Assembly (NCBI GenBank): GCA_963739135.1
Contig: CAVTZG010000025.1
Location: 124,001-188,000, forward strand
Reading direction: 5' to 3'
DNA length: 64,000 bases
Source: Palsa-504 sp963739135
GTDB lineage: Bacteria; Actinomycetota; Actinomycetes; Streptosporangiales; Streptosporangiaceae
The position numbers and the translations under genes are program-made. Of the stretch, positions 41,482 through 50,208 are shown in pieces. Positions within the stretch are counted from its first letter, which is position 1; every line of letters starts with the position of its first letter. The notes under the pieces were generated by a model that had not been told where the DNA came from, did not search any database, and saw only the letters and a program-made list of their open reading frames with translations.

Positions 41482-42651
41482 TTAGTACGTGGTGACGACG
41501 GGCTTGGCGGGGGCGGCGTCGCCGTCGGACAGATCGCCTTGCTCGGCGAGGCGCATGGCCTCGTCGATCAGGGTCTCTACGATCTGCGACTCGGGCACGG
41601 TGGCGATGACCTTGCCGCGGACGAAGATCTGGCCCTTGCCGTTGCCCGAGGCGACGCCGAGGTCGGCCTCGCGCGCCTCGCCCGGGCCGTTGACCACGCA
41701 GCCCATGACCGCGACCCGGAGCGGAACCTCCAGGCCGTCCAGCCCGGCGGTCACCTCCTCGGCCAGCTTGTACACGTCGACCTGGGCCCGGCCGCAGGAC
41801 GGGCAGGACACGATCTCCAGCCGCCGCTGGCGCAGGCCGAGGGATTCCAGGATCGAGATACCGACCTTTACCTCTTCGACCGGGGGCGCGGACAGCGAGA
41901 CCCGGATCGTGTCGCCGATGCCTTCGGCCAGCAGGGCGCCGAAGGCCACGGCGGACTTGATCGTGCCCTGGAACGTCGGGCCGGCCTCGGTCACGCCGAG
42001 GTGCAGCGGGTAGTCGCACTTGCGGGCGAGCAGCCGGTAGGCGTTGATCATCACCACCGGATCGTGGTGCTTGACCGAGATCTTGATGTCGCGGAAGCCG
42101 TGCTCCTCGAACAGGGAGCATTCCCACAAGGCCGACTCGACCAGCGCTTCGGGGGTGGCCTTGCCGTACTTGGCCAGCAGCCGCTTGTCCAGCGAGCCCG
42201 CGTTGACGCCGATCCTGATCGGGACGCCGGTGTCGGCGGCGGCCTTGGCGATCTCGGCCACCTTGTCGTCGAACTGCTTGATGTTGCCCGGGTTGACCCG
42301 GACCGCGGCGCAGCCGGCGTCGATCGCCGCGAACACGTACTTGGGCTGGAAGTGGATGTCGGCGATCACCGGGATCTGCGACTTCCTGGCGATGGCGGGC
42401 AGCGCGTCGGCGTCGTCCTGGGACGGGACCGCGACCCGGACGATCTGGCAGCCGGACGCGGTCAGCTCGGCGATCTGCTGCAGCGTGGCGTTGATGTTGG
42501 CGGTCAGGGTGGTGGTCATCGACTGCACGGTCACTGGTGCTCCGCCGCCCACCGGCACGGAGCCCACCATGATCTGGCGGGACTGCCGCCGCTCGGCCAG
42601 CGGCACGGGCGGCGTCTGCGGCATCCCGAGGTCAGTACTCATGAGCCCCAT
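41482..42651 (-). CDS. ispG: 4-hydroxy-3-methylbut-2-en-1-yl diphosphate synthase
   Basis: Iron-sulfur enzyme of the MEP isoprenoid pathway making HMBPP from MEcPP. 389 residues with the TIM-barrel start VTVQSMTTTLTANINATLQQ, ADIHFQPKYV, and the cluster cysteines in SCPSCGRAQVD and VMGCVVNGPGEA. Start could be ATG 42651 or ATG 42642. It follows rseP by about 90 bases in the conserved order dxr-rseP-ispG. Confidence 0.96.
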   Translation of the reverse strand: MGLMSTDLGMPQTPPVPLAERRQSRQIMVGSVPVGGGAPVTVQSMTTTLTANINATLQQIAELTASGCQIVRVAVPSQDDADALPAIARKSQIPVIADIHFQPKYVFAAIDAGCAAVRVNPGNIKQFDDKVAEIAKAAADTGVPIRIGVNAGSLDKRLLAKYGKATPEALVESALWECSLFEEHGFRDIKISVKHHDPVVMINAYRLLARKCDYPLHLGVTEAGPTFQGTIKSAVAFGALLAEGIGDTIRVSLSAPPVEEVKVGISILESLGLRQRRLEIVSCPSCGRAQVDVYKLAEEVTAGLDGLEVPLRVAVMGCVVNGPGEAREADLGVASGNGKGQIFVRGKVIATVPESQIVETLIDEAMRLAEQGDLSDGDAAPAKPVVTTY

Positions 42652-42741
42652 CCACTTGTAGGCATCCCCGAATCCCTCGACCCGCCTATTGAACCATCCC
42701 CCCGGTAACGGGAGGTTACAGAGACTGACAGGCGTGTCGGG

Positions 42742-43947
42742 TTACCCCCCGGTGAACTTGAGCGGGTTCGCGATGTCGGCCACGACCAGGACGACGCTGA
42801 ACAACGCGATCACCATGAACAGGCTGAAGCTGACCGGCAGCAGCTTGGCCATGTTGGCCAGGCCGGGGTCGGGTCGGCCGCGCAGGCGGGCCAGCCAGGC
42901 CCGGATCCGCTCGTAGACGATCGCGGCGATGTGACCGCCGTCCAGGGGCAGCAGCGGGAGCATGTTGAAGGCGCCCACGAAGATGTTCAGCGAGGCGATG
43001 AGCAGCAGCACGAAGCTGACCTTGTACTGCCAGCCCGCGTTGGAGGCCACCTCGGCGCTGGTGGCCTCGGCCGCGCCGACCACGCTGGTGACCTGTCCCC
43101 CGGTCGTGCTCGACCGGTCCTTCTTGTTGAACAGTTTGGGCAGCGCTGCGGGCAGCGCCGCGACGGCCTGCGCCGAGCCGACCAGCACCTGGCCGAAGGT
43201 CGTGCCCGAGTACTCAATCGCTCCCAGCGGGCTGGCCACCTGGAACACCACCGCGGGCGCGGGCCCGATGCCCAGGTAGGAGCCGCTGCGGCCGCTGACG
43301 CTCGACAAGGTGGTGTGCAGCGTGACCAGCTTGCCGTCGCGCCGGACGGTGAGGGTGACCGCCGATCCGGGCCGGGTGCCGCCGATCGCGTTCTGCAGCT
43401 GAGTCCAGTTGCTCATCGGCCGGCCGTCGAAGGCCGTCACCACGTCGCCGACCCGCAGTCCGGCCAACTGGGCCGGGGAGGGCTGGTGCGACCCCTTGCA
43501 GGAGCTGTTGTCGTAGGCGGTGAGGCTGACCGGCACGCACGTGCTGACCGTGCCCAGATGGGTGGTGTAGTCGGCGATGCCGACCCCCAGGGCCAGCCCG
43601 AACACCAGCAGCAGGGCGAGGATGAAGTGCATGGCCGAGCCGGCGGACAGGACCAGGATCCGCTGCCAGGCCGGCTTGTTGCGGAACGCCCGGGGCTCGT
43701 CGTCCGGGTCGTCGGGATCGTCCAGCGAGTGCATGCCGACGATCTTGACGAAACCCCCGAACGGCAGCGCCTTGATCCCGTACTCGGTCTCGCCACGCCA
43801 GGTGGACCAGATCGTCGGGCCGAAGCCGACGAAATAGCGGGTGACCTTCATGCCGAACCTCTTGGCCAGCACGAAGTGACCGGTCTCGTGCAGCATGACG
43901 GAAACCAGCAGGGCGACGATGAAGATGACCCAGCCGATCAGGTCCAT
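42742..43947 (-). CDS. site-2 (M50) membrane metalloprotease, RseP/Rip1-like
   Basis: 401 residues. The zinc site HETGH lies in the first membrane helix (residues about 20-24) and the third ligand is in PLLPLDGGH near the C-terminus. A PDZ domain (LAGLRVGDVVTAFDGRPMSN) occupies the middle, with two more C-terminal helices. Rip1-type proteases cut anti-sigma factors and other membrane substrates. ATG 43947 follows AGGAGG. It lies between dxr and ispG, the usual place in actinobacteria. Confidence 0.95.
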   Translation of the reverse strand: MDLIGWVIFIVALLVSVMLHETGHFVLAKRFGMKVTRYFVGFGPTIWSTWRGETEYGIKALPFGGFVKIVGMHSLDDPDDPDDEPRAFRNKPAWQRILVLSAGSAMHFILALLLVFGLALGVGIADYTTHLGTVSTCVPVSLTAYDNSSCKGSHQPSPAQLAGLRVGDVVTAFDGRPMSNWTQLQNAIGGTRPGSAVTLTVRRDGKLVTLHTTLSSVSGRSGSYLGIGPAPAVVFQVASPLGAIEYSGTTFGQVLVGSAQAVAALPAALPKLFNKKDRSSTTGGQVTSVVGAAEATSAEVASNAGWQYKVSFVLLLIASLNIFVGAFNMLPLLPLDGGHIAAIVYERIRAWLARLRGRPDPGLANMAKLLPVSFSLFMVIALFSVVLVVADIANPLKFTGG

Positions 43948-43959
43948 CGGGTCGTCCTC

Positions 43960-45132
43960 CTACGTGTTCAGCTCACCGGCCCGCCGCCGGGCCCAGTCGT
44001 CGACGGCCAGCACGTCCGCCACACTTGTGACCGCCGCGCGCGCGGCGTCATGCTCAGAGAGTATCCGGGCCACGGTGTCAACAATCCGGGTGAAGCCGAT
44101 GCTTCCCGCCAGGAAGGCGGCCACGCAGGCCTCGTTGGCGGCGTTGTAGACGGCCGGCATGGTGCCGCCCGCCGCGGCCGCCTCGCGGGCCAGCGCGACG
44201 GCGGGGAACGCGGTGTCGTCCAGCGGCTCGAAGGTCCAGGCCGCCGCGGCCGACCAGTCCAGCCCCGGCGCGGCGTCGGGCACCCGGTCGGGCCAGCCCA
44301 GGCTGAGCGAGATCGGCAGCCGCATGTCCGGCGGCGAGGCCATGATCACCGTGGCGCCGTCGGTGTACTCCACCATCGAGTGCACGATCGACTGAGGGTG
44401 CACCACCACGTCGATCCGGTCCAGCCCGAACCCGAACAGCAGGTGCGCCTCGATCACCTCTAGGCCCTTGTTCACCAGGGTGGCGGAATTGACCGTGACC
44501 AGCGGCCCCATCTTCCAGGTGGGATGGGCCAGGGCCTGCTCCGGCGTGACGTCGGCCAGGGCGTCGCGGCGCCAGCCGCGGAAGGGCCCGCCGCTGGCGG
44601 TCAGCACCAGCCGCCGGACCTCGGATCCGCGCCCGGCCCGCAGGCACTGGGCGATGGTCGAGTGCTCGGAGTCGACCGGGACGATCTGCCCGGGCTTGGC
44701 CCGGCTGGTGACCAGCGGGCCGCCGATGATCAGCGACTCCTTGTTGGCCAGGGCCAGCACCCGCCCGGCGTCCAGCGCGGCCAGCGTGGCCTGCAGCCCG
44801 GCCGCGCCGGTCACGCCGTTGAGCACGACGTCACACGGCCATCCGGCCAGCTCGCACACGGCTTCCGGTCCGGCCAGGACCTGGGGCAGGTCTGCCGGGC
44901 TCCTGCCACGGCCCGTTCGGCCAAAATAATCGCGCAGTGCGGCCTGCACGTCGGATACGGCGGCCGGGCTGGCCACGGCGACGGCGGCCGCGCCGAACTC
45001 GGCGGCCTGCCGGGCCAGCAGGCCGGGGTTACCGCCGCCCGCGGCCAGCGCGGCCACCCGGAACCGGTCCGGGTTGCGGGCGATGATGTCCAGGGCCTGG
45101 GTACCGATCGATCCGGTCGAGCCGAGGATCAC
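43960..45132 (-). CDS. dxr: 1-deoxy-D-xylulose-5-phosphate reductoisomerase
   Basis: NADPH- and metal-dependent second enzyme of the MEP pathway. 390 residues: ILGSTGSIGTQALDI for NADPH, ANKESLIIGG, VDSEHSTIAQCL for metal and substrate, and TASGGPFRGW, MGPLVTVNSATLVNKGLEVI. The only start near the conserved core is GTG 45132, so the protein begins immediately at the Rossmann strand. The neighbouring RDVV residues upstream match other DXRs but have no start codon, so the N-terminus may be slightly short or misread. First gene of dxr-rseP-ispG. Confidence 0.95.
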   Translation of the reverse strand: MILGSTGSIGTQALDIIARNPDRFRVAALAAGGGNPGLLARQAAEFGAAAVAVASPAAVSDVQAALRDYFGRTGRGRSPADLPQVLAGPEAVCELAGWPCDVVLNGVTGAAGLQATLAALDAGRVLALANKESLIIGGPLVTSRAKPGQIVPVDSEHSTIAQCLRAGRGSEVRRLVLTASGGPFRGWRRDALADVTPEQALAHPTWKMGPLVTVNSATLVNKGLEVIEAHLLFGFGLDRIDVVVHPQSIVHSMVEYTDGATVIMASPPDMRLPISLSLGWPDRVPDAAPGLDWSAAAAWTFEPLDDTAFPAVALAREAAAAGGTMPAVYNAANEACVAAFLAGSIGFTRIVDTVARILSEHDAARAAVTSVADVLAVDDWARRRAGELNT

Positions 45133-45230
45133 GACGTCGCGCGGCCGGCCTGCGCGGATTCTGCGGCGGCCTGGTCAGGCCAGATGACGGTCACCGACCC
45201 ATTGTCCGCTACGAGGGGCTCAGCCGCCGC

Positions 45231-45260
45231 CCTGTCCCCGACGCGGGCGTCGGGGACAGG
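45231..45260 (-). terminator. strong terminator hairpin after the phosphoesterase gene
   Basis: CCTGTCCCCGACGC (45231-45244) is exactly complementary to 45247-45260, a 14-bp stem starting 18 bases after the stop codon at 45279. It would separate this gene from dxr, which is transcribed the same way further on. Confidence 0.75.
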
Positions 45261-45278
45261 CACGACGGCAGGTGGTGA

Positions 45279-47795
45279 TCAGGCGGTACTGTCCACGGCC
45301 CCGGCCGAGGCGATGATCAGCTGGCAGCCGAGCGTCTGGGCGTGGGCGCCGAAGATCGGCACGTCGCCGAACGCGGCCGCCTCGAGCTCGCCCTTGATGC
45401 GCAGGGCCAGCCCGTCGCGGACCTTGTCCAGGGCGGCCAGCGCCTTGTCGGTCCCGAGGTACTTAGCGTCGCCCGGCGTGGTGCTCTCGATGGCCTTGGT
45501 GTCGGCCTGCAGGGTGTAGTTGGCGAAGGTGCCGACGCTGGAGTTCAGCTGCTTGTAGCAGGCGCCCAGCGCGGCCACGCCCGGGGCACCGAGCGCGTGG
45601 TTCGGGTCGGCCAGGATCTGGGTGATGACCCGGCCGTCGTGCTCGTAGTCATCCTTCAGCCCGAGCAGGTACAGCTCGGTCGGGCGGATGTCGGTCTCGT
45701 CGGTCCATGTGCCGGTGGTGCCGCTGTCGGACACGACGGTCTGGCCGCTGTTCGGGCCGGCCGAGTTCGGGCCGTCAGCGGGCCCCGAGCCGTCCAGGCC
45801 CAGGTGCTTGACGCCGGGCCCGACGAAGCCGATGTAGTTGGTGTTGATCTCGGCGGCGTAGTCGCCGTGGTCCCAGGCGTAGGCGTCGTCGATGCTCACG
45901 CAGTCGGCGGGATAGTCGCTGGCGCTGGTCCCGGTGACCGAGGCGTCGCAGGTCGCCGAGCCCTGCTCCAGGTAGTAGTCGGGCTTGGCGAACTCGGCCA
46001 GCGTCGGCGTCCGCGCCGGGTCGGCGTTGACCATGTGCAGGATCGCCTCTTCGGTGGGATCAGCCAGGTAGTTCGCGATCGGCTGGGTCTGCCCGGCGTA
46101 GGGGTTGTAGGCCGTCAGCCCGGCGATGTCGTGCTCGAACGTCCTGGTCACGGTGGCGTCGGGCCCCGGGTCGCCGTTGATGTAGTACTCCGGCGCGGTG
46201 TCGTTCTCCATGCCGAAGGCGGTGGTGCTGTGCTTCTGGACGGCCAGCAGCCCGGTGATGTTGCCGTCGAGCTCACCGAACGTCCCGGTCGGGTAGGTGC
46301 AGGCCACGGTCACGCCGTCGCAGTTGGCCGGCGTGGGCTGGATGGCCCGGCCGACGTTGGCGCCGGCCTCGTGGTCGCCCTCGTCGGAGCTGAGCACGAA
46401 CAGCGTGTTGGCCGGGGTGATGCCGTCGGCGGCCAGGCGCTGGAAGAAGGTGCCGAATGCGGCGTTGTAGTACTCCGCCTGGGCCAGGTAGCAGGCGCTG
46501 CCGCTGCCCAGCGCGTCGCCCGCGTCGTAGCAGGGTTCGCCCTTGCTGCTCAGGCCCTGGATGAACTCGTTCCCGTGCAGGTCGGAGATGTAACCGTTGA
46601 CCACGGACACGCCGGACTCCAGCATGTCGGCCATGTAGGCCAGCGTCTGGGAGGCGTTGATGGAGGAGAAGCCGGGGAAGCCCGGGTAGTCGGTCAGGAA
46701 GGCGCCGTCGATCTCGTTGCCGTTCAGGTCGACCAGGTTGCCGGCCGCGTTGGTGACCTGGAACCCGTTGCGGGTCACGCCGGGCGTGCCCGCGCCGAGC
46801 ACCGGCGCGACGTACTTGTGGCCGAACAGGGCCTGGAAGCCGTGGTAGCCGCCCGGCTCGTCGGGCAGCACGTCGGCGACCGCGGTGGGCGACGGCGTGG
46901 TCTGGCCGTACTTGACCGCCTGGGCGTCGGCGCAGACAGCGTTGCCCTGGGCACAGTGCACGGCCACGCCGACGTAGTCCGCGGTCTCCGGGTCCTTGTA
47001 CGGGTCGGAGTCGGCGGCCAGCTGCTGGGCCTCGGGCGAGTCGGCGCCGAACGCGTCGGCGATGTCCGGGGTGGTGTTCTCCAGCTCCTGGTTGGCGGTG
47101 GCCACGTCGCCCACGTCACAGCCGGCCCGGGTGTAGGGGACCCAGGGCGCCGGGGTGGTGGTGTCCGGCGTGACCGGGGTGGGCGAGGTGGCCGGCGGCA
47201 CCGGGGAGTAGACCATGTTCGGGTTGGTGTCGTGGCCGGGGGTGGGCGGGCTGGTGGTGTCGTCGACCGGGTCGGTCCAGTAGGCGAACGAGCTGGCCGA
47301 GTCGGTGGTGCCGAATGTGCCGTCCGGGCCGTTCTTGTTGTACGCCTGGTAATCGTTGGACACCGGCATGCCCTGCCGGTCGCCGTACAGGCCGGTGTTG
47401 GTGGTCAGAATGTCGTCGGCGGTGTGCGCGATCAGCGGCGTGTGGTTGTTGGACAGGAACGTGCCGTTGTCTTCGAAGAAGTTGAGCAGGTTCGGCAGCT
47501 GCTCCAGGTCGGACGGGACGTTCGGGTTATCCCGGAAGAAGTGCACATTGTCGAACGTGATCTGCACGACGTGCTTGACCCCGTTGCCCAGCTGACACGA
47601 CGAGCTGTCGGCGGCCGGCGTCGCGGGCGTGGCCGGGGCCGCGGCCCGGGCCGCGCCGCCCGCTGCGCCCGCGGCGGCTAGCGAGGTTCCCGGGAGGCCC
47701 AGCAGGCCGATCAGGGCCGCCGAGCTGGCCGTGGCGGTGACACGCAGCCAGGTGGCCCGTCGGCTGCCCAGGCCCACCTTCCCACGTCTGTCCAT
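45279..47795 (-). CDS. secreted alkaline-phosphatase-superfamily phosphoesterase
   Basis: 838 residues, exported: signal peptide ending around ALIGLLGLPGTSLAAAGA. After an Ala/Pro linker the body begins VKHVVQITFDNVHFFRDNPN and NNHTPLIAHTADDILT, resembling the metal and nucleophile region of phosphodiesterase/phosphatase-superfamily enzymes. Further acidic/His sites are LHGNEF, LSSDEGDHEAG and IDDAYAWDHGDY. ATG 47795 has GAGAGGAA upstream. The substrate is unknown; a phosphate-scavenging or surface role is only an inference. An isolated gene followed by a strong terminator. Confidence 0.75.
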   Translation of the reverse strand: MDRRGKVGLGSRRATWLRVTATASSAALIGLLGLPGTSLAAAGAAGGAARAAAPATPATPAADSSSCQLGNGVKHVVQITFDNVHFFRDNPNVPSDLEQLPNLLNFFEDNGTFLSNNHTPLIAHTADDILTTNTGLYGDRQGMPVSNDYQAYNKNGPDGTFGTTDSASSFAYWTDPVDDTTSPPTPGHDTNPNMVYSPVPPATSPTPVTPDTTTPAPWVPYTRAGCDVGDVATANQELENTTPDIADAFGADSPEAQQLAADSDPYKDPETADYVGVAVHCAQGNAVCADAQAVKYGQTTPSPTAVADVLPDEPGGYHGFQALFGHKYVAPVLGAGTPGVTRNGFQVTNAAGNLVDLNGNEIDGAFLTDYPGFPGFSSINASQTLAYMADMLESGVSVVNGYISDLHGNEFIQGLSSKGEPCYDAGDALGSGSACYLAQAEYYNAAFGTFFQRLAADGITPANTLFVLSSDEGDHEAGANVGRAIQPTPANCDGVTVACTYPTGTFGELDGNITGLLAVQKHSTTAFGMENDTAPEYYINGDPGPDATVTRTFEHDIAGLTAYNPYAGQTQPIANYLADPTEEAILHMVNADPARTPTLAEFAKPDYYLEQGSATCDASVTGTSASDYPADCVSIDDAYAWDHGDYAAEINTNYIGFVGPGVKHLGLDGSGPADGPNSAGPNSGQTVVSDSGTTGTWTDETDIRPTELYLLGLKDDYEHDGRVITQILADPNHALGAPGVAALGACYKQLNSSVGTFANYTLQADTKAIESTTPGDAKYLGTDKALAALDKVRDGLALRIKGELEAAAFGDVPIFGAHAQTLGCQLIIASAGAVDSTA

Positions 47796-48030
47796 GAGCG
47801 TTCCTCTCACGCGTGAAGCGCGGGCCGCCAAGCCGGCTCCGCGGGAGCCCACGATGCCACTCTTGGCACTCACTCAGAAGGGGTAATGAGGTGTGTATCT
47901 GTGCAAATTTGATGAAACATTGGCAACATTCCGATAGCGGTTCGGGAAACACGCGGCCTACCAGCGCAGATGCCTCCGGGCTGGACTGATTACACCCAGT
48001 AGTTGGGCCTTGCACGTATGGCTCTGGTTT

Positions 48031-48309
48031 CTAGTCCAGGGCCGAAATCTGCCGGGCCAGGGCGAAGTCATTGCCGGTCAGGCCGCCGGCCGAGTGGCTG
48101 CTCAGGGTCAGCGTGACCTTGTTCCAGCTGATGGCCACGTCCGGATGATGGTTGGCCTTCTCGGCCAGGTAGGCCACGGCGCCCAGGTAGAGCAGCGCGT
48201 CGCGGAAGTCGGCCCGGTGCACCTCGCGGGTGATCTCCGCTCCGGCCCGGTCCCAGCCCGGGGTAGCGGCGAGTTCGGCCGTGATCTGATCTTCAGTCAG
48301 CAGTTCCAT
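48031..48309 (-). CDS. pterin-4a-carbinolamine dehydratase
   Basis: 92-residue 4a-hydroxytetrahydrobiopterin dehydratase (PCD/DCoH family). The core KANHHPDVAISWNKVTLTLS and SHSAGGLTGNDFALARQISA are diagnostic, with the catalytic His pair present. ATG 48309 starts MELLTEDQI; the frame extends upstream but without support. It diverges from gcvT with only 22 bases between start codons. Its pterin substrate may come from an aromatic amino acid hydroxylase elsewhere, or it may recycle damaged molybdopterin-type cofactors. Confidence 0.92.
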   Translation of the reverse strand: MELLTEDQITAELAATPGWDRAGAEITREVHRADFRDALLYLGAVAYLAEKANHHPDVAISWNKVTLTLSSHSAGGLTGNDFALARQISALD

Positions 48310-48319
48310 GGTTACGGCA

Positions 48320-48325
48320 TACCAT
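48320..48325 (+). promoter_or_regulatory. -10 element for leaderless gcvT transcript
   Basis: TACCAT ends six bases before the gcvT GTG and no Shine-Dalgarno is present, the arrangement of leaderless actinobacterial messages. It leaves no room for a glycine riboswitch. Confidence 0.45.
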
Positions 48326-48331
48326 TCGCAT

Positions 48332-49447
48332 GTGACATCATCAGGGGAACAGCCGAGGCAGACCCCGCTGCACGTGGTGCACGAGCGTCTCGGTGCGGTC
48401 ATGACCTCCTTCGCGGGCTGGCAGATGCCGCTGCGCTACGCCAGCGAGACGGCCGAGCACCAGGCGGTGCGGCACGCGGCCGGCCTGTTCGACCTCTCGC
48501 ACATGGGCGAGATCCGGGTGACCGGGCCCGAGGCCGGGGCGGCGCTCGACTACGCGCTGACCGGGCACCTGTCCGCCGTGCGGCCCGGGCGGGCCAGGTA
48601 CACGATGATCTGCGCGGCCGACGGCGGCGTGCTCGACGATCTCGTGGTGTACCGGCTGGGCGAGCAGGGGTTCCTGGTCATCGCGAACGCCGCGAACACC
48701 GGCACGGTCTACGGCGAGCTGGTCTCCCGGGCGGCCGGGCGGGACGCGGCCGTGACCGACGCCACCGACGACTACGCGCTGGTGGCCATCCAGGGACCGG
48801 CCGCGGCCGGGATCCTGGCCCCGCTGGTGGCCGGGACCGACCTGGGCGCGATGAAGTATTATGCGGGCGCGTTCGGCGAGGTGGCCGGGCGGGCGGCCTG
48901 GGTGGCGCGCACCGGGTACACCGGCGAGGACGGCTTCGAGGTGTTCTGCCGGCCCGAGGAGGCCGAGGCGGTCTGGGACGCTCTGACCTCGGCCGGTGCG
49001 GCGGCCGGCCTGATTCCCGCGGGCCTGGCGGCGCGCGATACGCTCCGGCTGGAGGCCGGCATGCCGCTGTACGGCAACGAGCTCGGCCCGGACGTGACAC
49101 CTTTCGAAGCGGGCCTAGGACGGGTGGTGAAGTTCGACAAGCCGGGCGACTTCGTCGGCCGTGAGGCCCTGGCCGCCCGTGCTGCGTCGGGACCGACCAA
49201 GCAGCTGGCCGGCCTGGTCATCTCCTCACGCCGGATACCCAGGCATGGTTACCCGGTGCTGGCCGGCGGGAAGAACCGCGGCATCGTGACCAGCGGCGCG
49301 CCGTCTCCGACCCTGGGCCAGCCGATCGCCATGGCCTACCTGGAAGTCGGCACCGCCCAGGATCAGCCCGACATCGCCGTGGACATCAGGGGCCAGGCTG
49401 TCCCCGCCCAGCTGACCGATCTGCCGTTTTACCGGAGGAGCAACTAA
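48332..49447 (+). CDS. gcvT: glycine cleavage system T protein (aminomethyltransferase)
   Basis: Transfers the methylene group from the lipoyl arm of GcvH to tetrahydrofolate, releasing ammonia. 371 residues: LFDLSHMGEIRVTGPEAG, RYTMICAADGGVLDDLVVYR, ARTGYTGEDGFEVFC and RDTLRLEAGMPLYGNEL are conserved. GTG 48332 (VTSSGEQPRQTPLHVVHE) is favoured by the -10 position; an in-frame ATG eight codons upstream overlaps the PCD start. gcvH follows by two bases. gcvP is not in the window. Confidence 0.95.
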   Translation: MTSSGEQPRQTPLHVVHERLGAVMTSFAGWQMPLRYASETAEHQAVRHAAGLFDLSHMGEIRVTGPEAGAALDYALTGHLSAVRPGRARYTMICAADGGVLDDLVVYRLGEQGFLVIANAANTGTVYGELVSRAAGRDAAVTDATDDYALVAIQGPAAAGILAPLVAGTDLGAMKYYAGAFGEVAGRAAWVARTGYTGEDGFEVFCRPEEAEAVWDALTSAGAAAGLIPAGLAARDTLRLEAGMPLYGNELGPDVTPFEAGLGRVVKFDKPGDFVGREALAARAASGPTKQLAGLVISSRRIPRHGYPVLAGGKNRGIVTSGAPSPTLGQPIAMAYLEVGTAQDQPDIAVDIRGQAVPAQLTDLPFYRRSN

Positions 49448-49449
49448 CC

Positions 49450-49851
49450 ATGAGCATCCCAGCCGAACTGCGCTATACGCCCGAGCACGAATGGGTGTCC
49501 GTCGAGGGCACGGTGGCGTCGGTCGGCATCACCGAGTACGCGGCTCAGCAGCTCGGCGACGTGGTCTACGTGTCCCTGCCTGCTCCCGGCGCGGCCGTGG
49601 TGGCGGGCGAGCCGTGCGGCGAGGTGGAATCGGTCAAGTCGGTCAGCGATCTGTACTCACCGGTGGACGGCGAGGTGACCGAGGTCAACGCCGAACTCGA
49701 GGACGACCCGTCGCTGGTCAACGCCGAGCCGTACACGTCCGGCTGGATGTTCCGGGTCCGGGTGGCCCAGGACGGCAGCGGCGACGCGGCACTGCCGACC
49801 GACCTGCTGTCCGCGGCCGAGTACGAGGAGCTGACCAAGAGCGCCGGCTAG
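49450..49851 (+). CDS. gcvH: glycine cleavage system H protein
   Basis: Lipoyl carrier protein of the glycine cleavage complex. 133 residues; the lipoylated Lys is in CGEVESVKSVSDLYSPVDGE and the barrel core in SVGITEYAAQQLGDVVYVSL. ATG 49450 is preceded by GGAGGAGC, which lies in the end of gcvT. It converges with the DUF3618 gene. Confidence 0.96.
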   Translation: MSIPAELRYTPEHEWVSVEGTVASVGITEYAAQQLGDVVYVSLPAPGAAVVAGEPCGEVESVKSVSDLYSPVDGEVTEVNAELEDDPSLVNAEPYTSGWMFRVRVAQDGSGDAALPTDLLSAAEYEELTKSAG

Positions 49852-49912
49852 CGCATCCCGCCGTCAGCGCGTACGGCAGCCAGGGGTAGCGGCCGGCGGC
49901 GCTTGCGGGCCG

Positions 49913-50208
49913 TCAGCGCTTGCGGCGGCGCAGCAGGAGCAGGGCGGTGACGCCGATCACGACCGCGCCCGCCGCGGCGGCGGCCATGACGGGATCGATC
50001 TGGCTGGCGCGGGCACGGACCTGGTTCATGACGCGCTCGGCGTTCTTCTTCGGGCTCACCCGGTCGGATATGGCGTCGATGGTGCGCGCCAGCTGCGCCC
50101 GGGTGCGGTCGATGTCCGCCACCAGCGCGTCCTCATCGACGGGCTTGGACTTGTCTCCGCGGTCTTCGTCTCCGCGGTCTTCGTCTCCGCGGTCTTCGCG
50201 TCAGCCAT
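49913..50208 (-). pseudogene. DUF3618 membrane protein gene with frameshift at a 15-bp repeat
   Basis: The conserved DUF3618 part (IDRTRAQLARTIDAISDRVS, PKKNAERVMNQV, and a C-terminal membrane helix before LLLRRRKR) reads from 50122 downward. Upstream, ATG 50208 has a good Shine-Dalgarno (GGAG, seven bases) and encodes MADAKTAETKTAETKTAET in another frame. If one base is added at about 50151-50153 the two join smoothly as TAET-KSKPVDEDALVADID. So the intact gene would give about 98 residues. The break lies at the edge of a three-copy 15-bp tandem repeat. It is either a slippage mutation or a sequence error; the short GTG 50122 form could still be made. Confidence 0.7.
50153..50197. repeat. 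15-bp tandem repeat, three exact copies, in the DUF3618 N-terminus
   Basis: GTCTCCGCGGTCTTC repeats at 50153, 50168 and 50183, encoding KTAET on the minus strand. The frame break of the gene is immediately next to the first copy. Confidence 0.95.

Noticed and set aside
48310..48331. Glycine riboswitch upstream of gcvT.
   Set aside because: Only 22 bases lie between the divergent start codons, too few for an aptamer, and gcvT looks leaderless.
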